Shown here: positions 13,347 through 15,874 of the stretch, piece by piece | Numbering within the stretch: the first letter of the stretch is position 1 | Layout: the number at the start of each line of letters is the position of its first letter | NCBI GenBank assembly: GCA_002390455.1 | Contig: DGPN01000065.1 | Coordinates: forward strand, 1-15,874 | Length of the DNA stretch: 15,874 nt | DNA from: Flavobacteriaceae bacterium UBA4439 | GTDB taxonomy: Bacteria > Bacteroidota > Bacteroidia > Flavobacteriales > Flavobacteriaceae | Reading direction: 5' to 3' | Made by a program: the position numbers and the translations under genes | The notes under the pieces: generated by a model | What the model saw: only the letters and a program-made list of their open reading frames with translations | What the model was told of the DNA's origin: nothing | The model's database searches: none

Positions 13347-14743
13347 CAAAAAAAAAAATTAAACAAAGAACACTTAAAGATAGGGTTACTTTGGAGGGCG
13401 TAGGGCTTCATACTGGTAAAACCGTAAAACTCACCTTTAGCCCTGCTCCAGAAGATACTGGTTATATTTTTGTTAGGACAGATTTAAGCCCTTCAGTTGA
13501 AATACCTGCAGACATTAATTATGTAACCAATACTGATCGTGGCACCAACCTAGAAAAAGAGGGCACCAAAATTCAAACTTCAGAACACGTGTTGGCGGCA
13601 TTAGTAGGGATGGGTGTAGACAATTGTTACATCGAACTCGATTCCGCAGAATCACCAATCATGGATGGATCCTCCAAATATTTTGTTGAGGCCATAGAGT
13701 CTATTGGTATTGTAGAACAAAACAAACTGAGGGAAGAATATGTAGTAACCGAGCTGATTACCTACAAAGATGAGGAATCAGGAAGTGAAATCACTTTAAT
13801 TCCCTCCGACGAGTACCAAGTCACAACTATGGTTGACTTCGAGACAAAAGTTTTGGGTACTCAAAATGCATCATTGGATACCCTTTCTGATTTTAAAGAT
13901 ACGATTGCACCCTCTAGAACTTTTAGTTTTTTACATGAGCTGGAAACGCTATTGGAAAACGGACTGATCAAGGGTGGGGATTTGAACAATGCCATCGTTT
14001 ATGTAGACAAGCCTCTCTCTGAGAGCAATATGGATCGTTTGAAGGAAGCTTTTGGTAAAGACAATATCGCAGTGCAACCCAATGGGATATTGGACAATCT
14101 GAGCCTTCATTTTTCCAACGAGGCAGCTCGACACAAACTCTTAGACGTTATAGGAGATCTGGCACTGGTGGGACAACACATAAGAGGTAAAGTCTTTGCT
14201 CACAAACCTGGACATAAAGTAAATGCTAATTTTTCAAGAAAACTCTCTCAAATTATCAAACAAGAAAGACGACAAAATGCTCCCAAAGTTGACCTGAATT
14301 CTGAACCATTAATGGACGTCAACGATATCATCAAAATGTTGCCACACCGCCCTCCATTTCTTTTGGTTGATAAAATATTTGAGCTTTCGGAGACCCACGT
14401 TGTTGGTCTCAAAAATGTCACCATGAATGAGCCTTTTTTTGTTGGACATTTTCCTGGTGCACCTGTTATGCCTGGTGTTTTGCAAATCGAAGCCATGGCA
14501 CAAGCAGGAGGGGTACTTTTGCTTAATACTGTTCCCGATCCCGAAAACTACATTACGCTGTTTATGAAAATGGACAACGTAAAATTTAAAAGACCTGTTA
14601 AGCCTGGTGATACGCTCCTGTTTAAATTGGAATTGATTTCGCCCATCAGGAGAGGCATATGTCATATGAGAGGAATGATTTTTGCCAACGGAAATCTGAC
14701 AACTGAAGGTGAACTCATGGCACAAATCATCAAACGAAAATAA
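13343..14743 (+). CDS. lpxC-fabZ: Bifunctional UDP-3-O-acyl-GlcNAc deacetylase / 3-hydroxyacyl-ACP dehydratase
   Basis: This fused protein performs the committed deacetylation of lipid A synthesis and the dehydration step of fatty-acid elongation. Residues about 1-305 are LpxC, a zinc amidase: SEHVLAAL contains E81 and zinc ligand H82, ARHKLLDVIGD gives H264 and D268, and H291 in KPGHKVN is the expected catalytic His. APSRTFSF (189-196) is also typical. A short linker (306-323) leads to FabZ (about 324-466), with LPHRPPFLLVD, catalytic H369 in VGHFPGAPVMPG and E383 in QIEAMAQ. Both active sites look complete. The 466-residue length fits the fusion, which is characteristic of Bacteroidota. Both enzymes use the 3-hydroxyacyl-ACP pool in the cell: FabZ directly, and LpxC through the LpxA product. 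The gene overlaps lpxD by 4 bp and lies 5 nt before lpxA. Confidence 0.97.
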   Translation: MTKKKIKQRTLKDRVTLEGVGLHTGKTVKLTFSPAPEDTGYIFVRTDLSPSVEIPADINYVTNTDRGTNLEKEGTKIQTSEHVLAALVGMGVDNCYIELDSAESPIMDGSSKYFVEAIESIGIVEQNKLREEYVVTELITYKDEESGSEITLIPSDEYQVTTMVDFETKVLGTQNASLDTLSDFKDTIAPSRTFSFLHELETLLENGLIKGGDLNNAIVYVDKPLSESNMDRLKEAFGKDNIAVQPNGILDNLSLHFSNEAARHKLLDVIGDLALVGQHIRGKVFAHKPGHKVNANFSRKLSQIIKQERRQNAPKVDLNSEPLMDVNDIIKMLPHRPPFLLVDKIFELSETHVVGLKNVTMNEPFFVGHFPGAPVMPGVLQIEAMAQAGGVLLLNTVPDPENYITLFMKMDNVKFKRPVKPGDTLLFKLELISPIRRGICHMRGMIFANGNLTTEGELMAQIIKRK

Positions 14744-14748
14744 TTTTA

Positions 14749-15534
14749 ATGAAACAACCCTTAGCTTATATCCATCCCGAGGCTAAAGTAGCCAAAAATG
14801 TAGTTATTGAACCTTTTACTACTATCGATAACAATGTAGAAATTGGTGAAGGAACTTGGATAGGTTCCAATGTTACGATTATGGAAGGAGCCAGAATAGG
14901 TAAAAATTGTAATATTTTTCCAGGGGCTGTTATTGCAGCAATGCCACAGGATTTGAAATTTAAGGGTGAAGACACCTTGGCTGTTATTGGAGACAATACC
15001 ACCATCAGAGAGTGTGTAACCATTAACAGAGGTACTTTAGATAGACAACTCACCAAGATAGGAAGCAATTGTTTGATCATGGCCTATTGCCATGTTGCCC
15101 ACGACTGTTTTGTTGGGGACAATTGCATATTTTCAAACAACAGTACTCTTGCTGGGCACATTACCATTGGTAACCACGTAATCTTGGCAGGATTGGTGGC
15201 GGTTCATCAATTCTCAACCATAGGTGACCATGCCTTTATTGCAGGGGGGTCACTGGTTAGGAAAGATGTCCCTCCCTATGTAAAAGCGGCTCGCGAGCCC
15301 CTTTCTTATGTGGGGATCAATTCCGTTGGATTGAGAAGAAGAGGATTTACCTCTGAAAAAATTACAGAGATTCAAAATATTTATAGAAACCTATATCAAA
15401 AAAAATTGAACAACAGTCAAGCTGTTGACATTATAGAAGCTGAAATGGTAGCCTCTCCCGAAAGAGATGAAATTTTACAATTCATCAGAAACTCTCAAAG
15501 AGGAATCATGAAAGGTTATTTTCAAAAAAACTAA
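14749..15534 (+). CDS. lpxA: UDP-N-acetylglucosamine acyltransferase
   Basis: LpxA starts lipid A synthesis by moving a 3-hydroxyacyl chain from acyl-carrier protein to the 3-hydroxyl of UDP-GlcNAc, as a cytoplasmic trimer. The 261 residues are a typical length. A left-handed beta-helix of hexapeptide repeats runs to about residue 190, followed by a helical C-terminal domain (about 195-261). PQDLKFKGE (66-74) and CHVAHDC (114-120) with catalytic H118 match the family. The RGTLDR segment (95-99) is also usual. The ATG is 5 nt after the lpxC-fabZ stop and efp follows 5 nt after its stop, so it is inside the same operon. Acyl-chain length preference cannot be read from the sequence. Confidence 0.97.
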   Translation: MKQPLAYIHPEAKVAKNVVIEPFTTIDNNVEIGEGTWIGSNVTIMEGARIGKNCNIFPGAVIAAMPQDLKFKGEDTLAVIGDNTTIRECVTINRGTLDRQLTKIGSNCLIMAYCHVAHDCFVGDNCIFSNNSTLAGHITIGNHVILAGLVAVHQFSTIGDHAFIAGGSLVRKDVPPYVKAAREPLSYVGINSVGLRRRGFTSEKITEIQNIYRNLYQKKLNNSQAVDIIEAEMVASPERDEILQFIRNSQRGIMKGYFQKN

Positions 15535-15539
15535 ACCCT

Positions 15540-15874
15540 ATGGTATCTACCTCCGATATTAGAAAAGGATTGTGCATCAAATTCAACAATGACATATACA
15601 AGATTGTGGAGTTTCTCCATGTAAAACCGGGCAAAGGTCCTGCTTTTGTTAGAACAAAGTTGAAAAGTGTCACATCAGGTAAGGTGGTGGACAACACTTT
15701 TTCCGCTGGACATAAAATTGAAGATATTCGTGTAGAAACCAATAAATATCAATATTTATACAATGATGGAGACGACTATAACTTCATGAATGTTGATGAT
15801 TATAACCAAATCATGGTCAACAAAAATTCCATTGACAACCCTGGACTAATGAAAGAGGGCGAGATTGTAAGTAT
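15540..15874 (+). CDS. efp: Translation elongation factor P (5' part, cut by window end)
   Basis: EF-P enters the ribosome next to the peptidyl-tRNA and relieves stalling at polyproline stretches. The first 111 codons are present. They cover the N-terminal KOW-like domain (1-64), with the loop at KPGKGPAF whose tip Lys is K32 (equivalent to the modified K34 of E. coli), and the start of the second OB domain (DNTFSAGHKIEDIRVETNKYQYLYNDGD). The ATG at 15540 begins MVSTSDIRKG, a usual EF-P start. The frame is open to the end of the window, so the rest lies outside. It follows lpxA by 5 nt and is therefore the likely last visible gene of the lipid A operon. Confidence 0.95.
   Translation, partial: MVSTSDIRKGLCIKFNNDIYKIVEFLHVKPGKGPAFVRTKLKSVTSGKVVDNTFSAGHKIEDIRVETNKYQYLYNDGDDYNFMNVDDYNQIMVNKNSIDNPGLMKEGEIVS

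Noticed and set aside
1..15874. Reassignment of TAG to an amino acid
   Set aside because: terC, aroB and porX all end with TAG at the expected family lengths, so TAG works as a stop here.

Overview
The window reads as ordinary chromosome of a Bacteroidota bacterium, most likely from the Cytophagales (Cyclobacteriaceae-like). This rests on the fused lpxC-fabZ gene, PorX (response regulator plus PglZ domain) as a marker of type IX secretion, the divergent Bacteroidetes-type PEP carboxylase, several TAnnTTTG (-7) promoter boxes, and the near absence of Shine-Dalgarno sites. Genes are tightly packed. The only gene-free stretch approaching 300 bases is 3061-3324, and it is a rich regulatory region.

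Layout. (1) 1-1490 (+): the C-terminal half of a topoisomerase IV subunit A (parC) gene, entering from the left, with an in-frame TAG at 48-50 where the family normally has Trp. (2) 3060-1485 (-): an XRE-type regulator, a small putative lipoprotein and a TerC-family membrane protein, packed as one operon whose end overlaps the end of parC. (3) 3061-3324: a divergent promoter region with five exact TGTAAAC/GTTTACA heptamers, including an 18-bp perfect palindrome and a second inverted pair lying over the predicted M14 peptidase promoter. (4) 3325-7580 (+): an M14 metallocarboxypeptidase without a signal peptide, an Lrp/AsnC regulator and PEP carboxylase. (5) 11043-7577 (-): porX, tsaE, a small DUF4258-like membrane protein and aroB, whose end overlaps the end of ppc. 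(6) 11075-15874 (+): an HD-domain phosphohydrolase, lpxD, lpxC-fabZ, lpxA and efp (cut by the window end). The lipid A genes overlap or lie 5 nt apart, so they are very likely one transcript.

How the genes work together. LpxA, LpxC and LpxD carry out three of the first steps of lipid A synthesis. The FabZ domain fused to LpxC competes for the same 3-hydroxyacyl-ACP pool, so lipid A and fatty-acid synthesis are tied in one polypeptide. PorX, divergent from this operon, regulates type IX secretion, whose cargo is anchored to LPS in well-studied species; a functional link between the two operons is my inference. Ppc (anaplerotic oxaloacetate) and AroB (chorismate pathway) are housekeeping enzymes.

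I found no mobile element, CRISPR array, tRNA or rRNA, and no convincing unknown multi-gene system. The items most worth checking are the amber codon in parC and the TGTAAAC operator array shared by the XRE regulator and the M14 peptidase.
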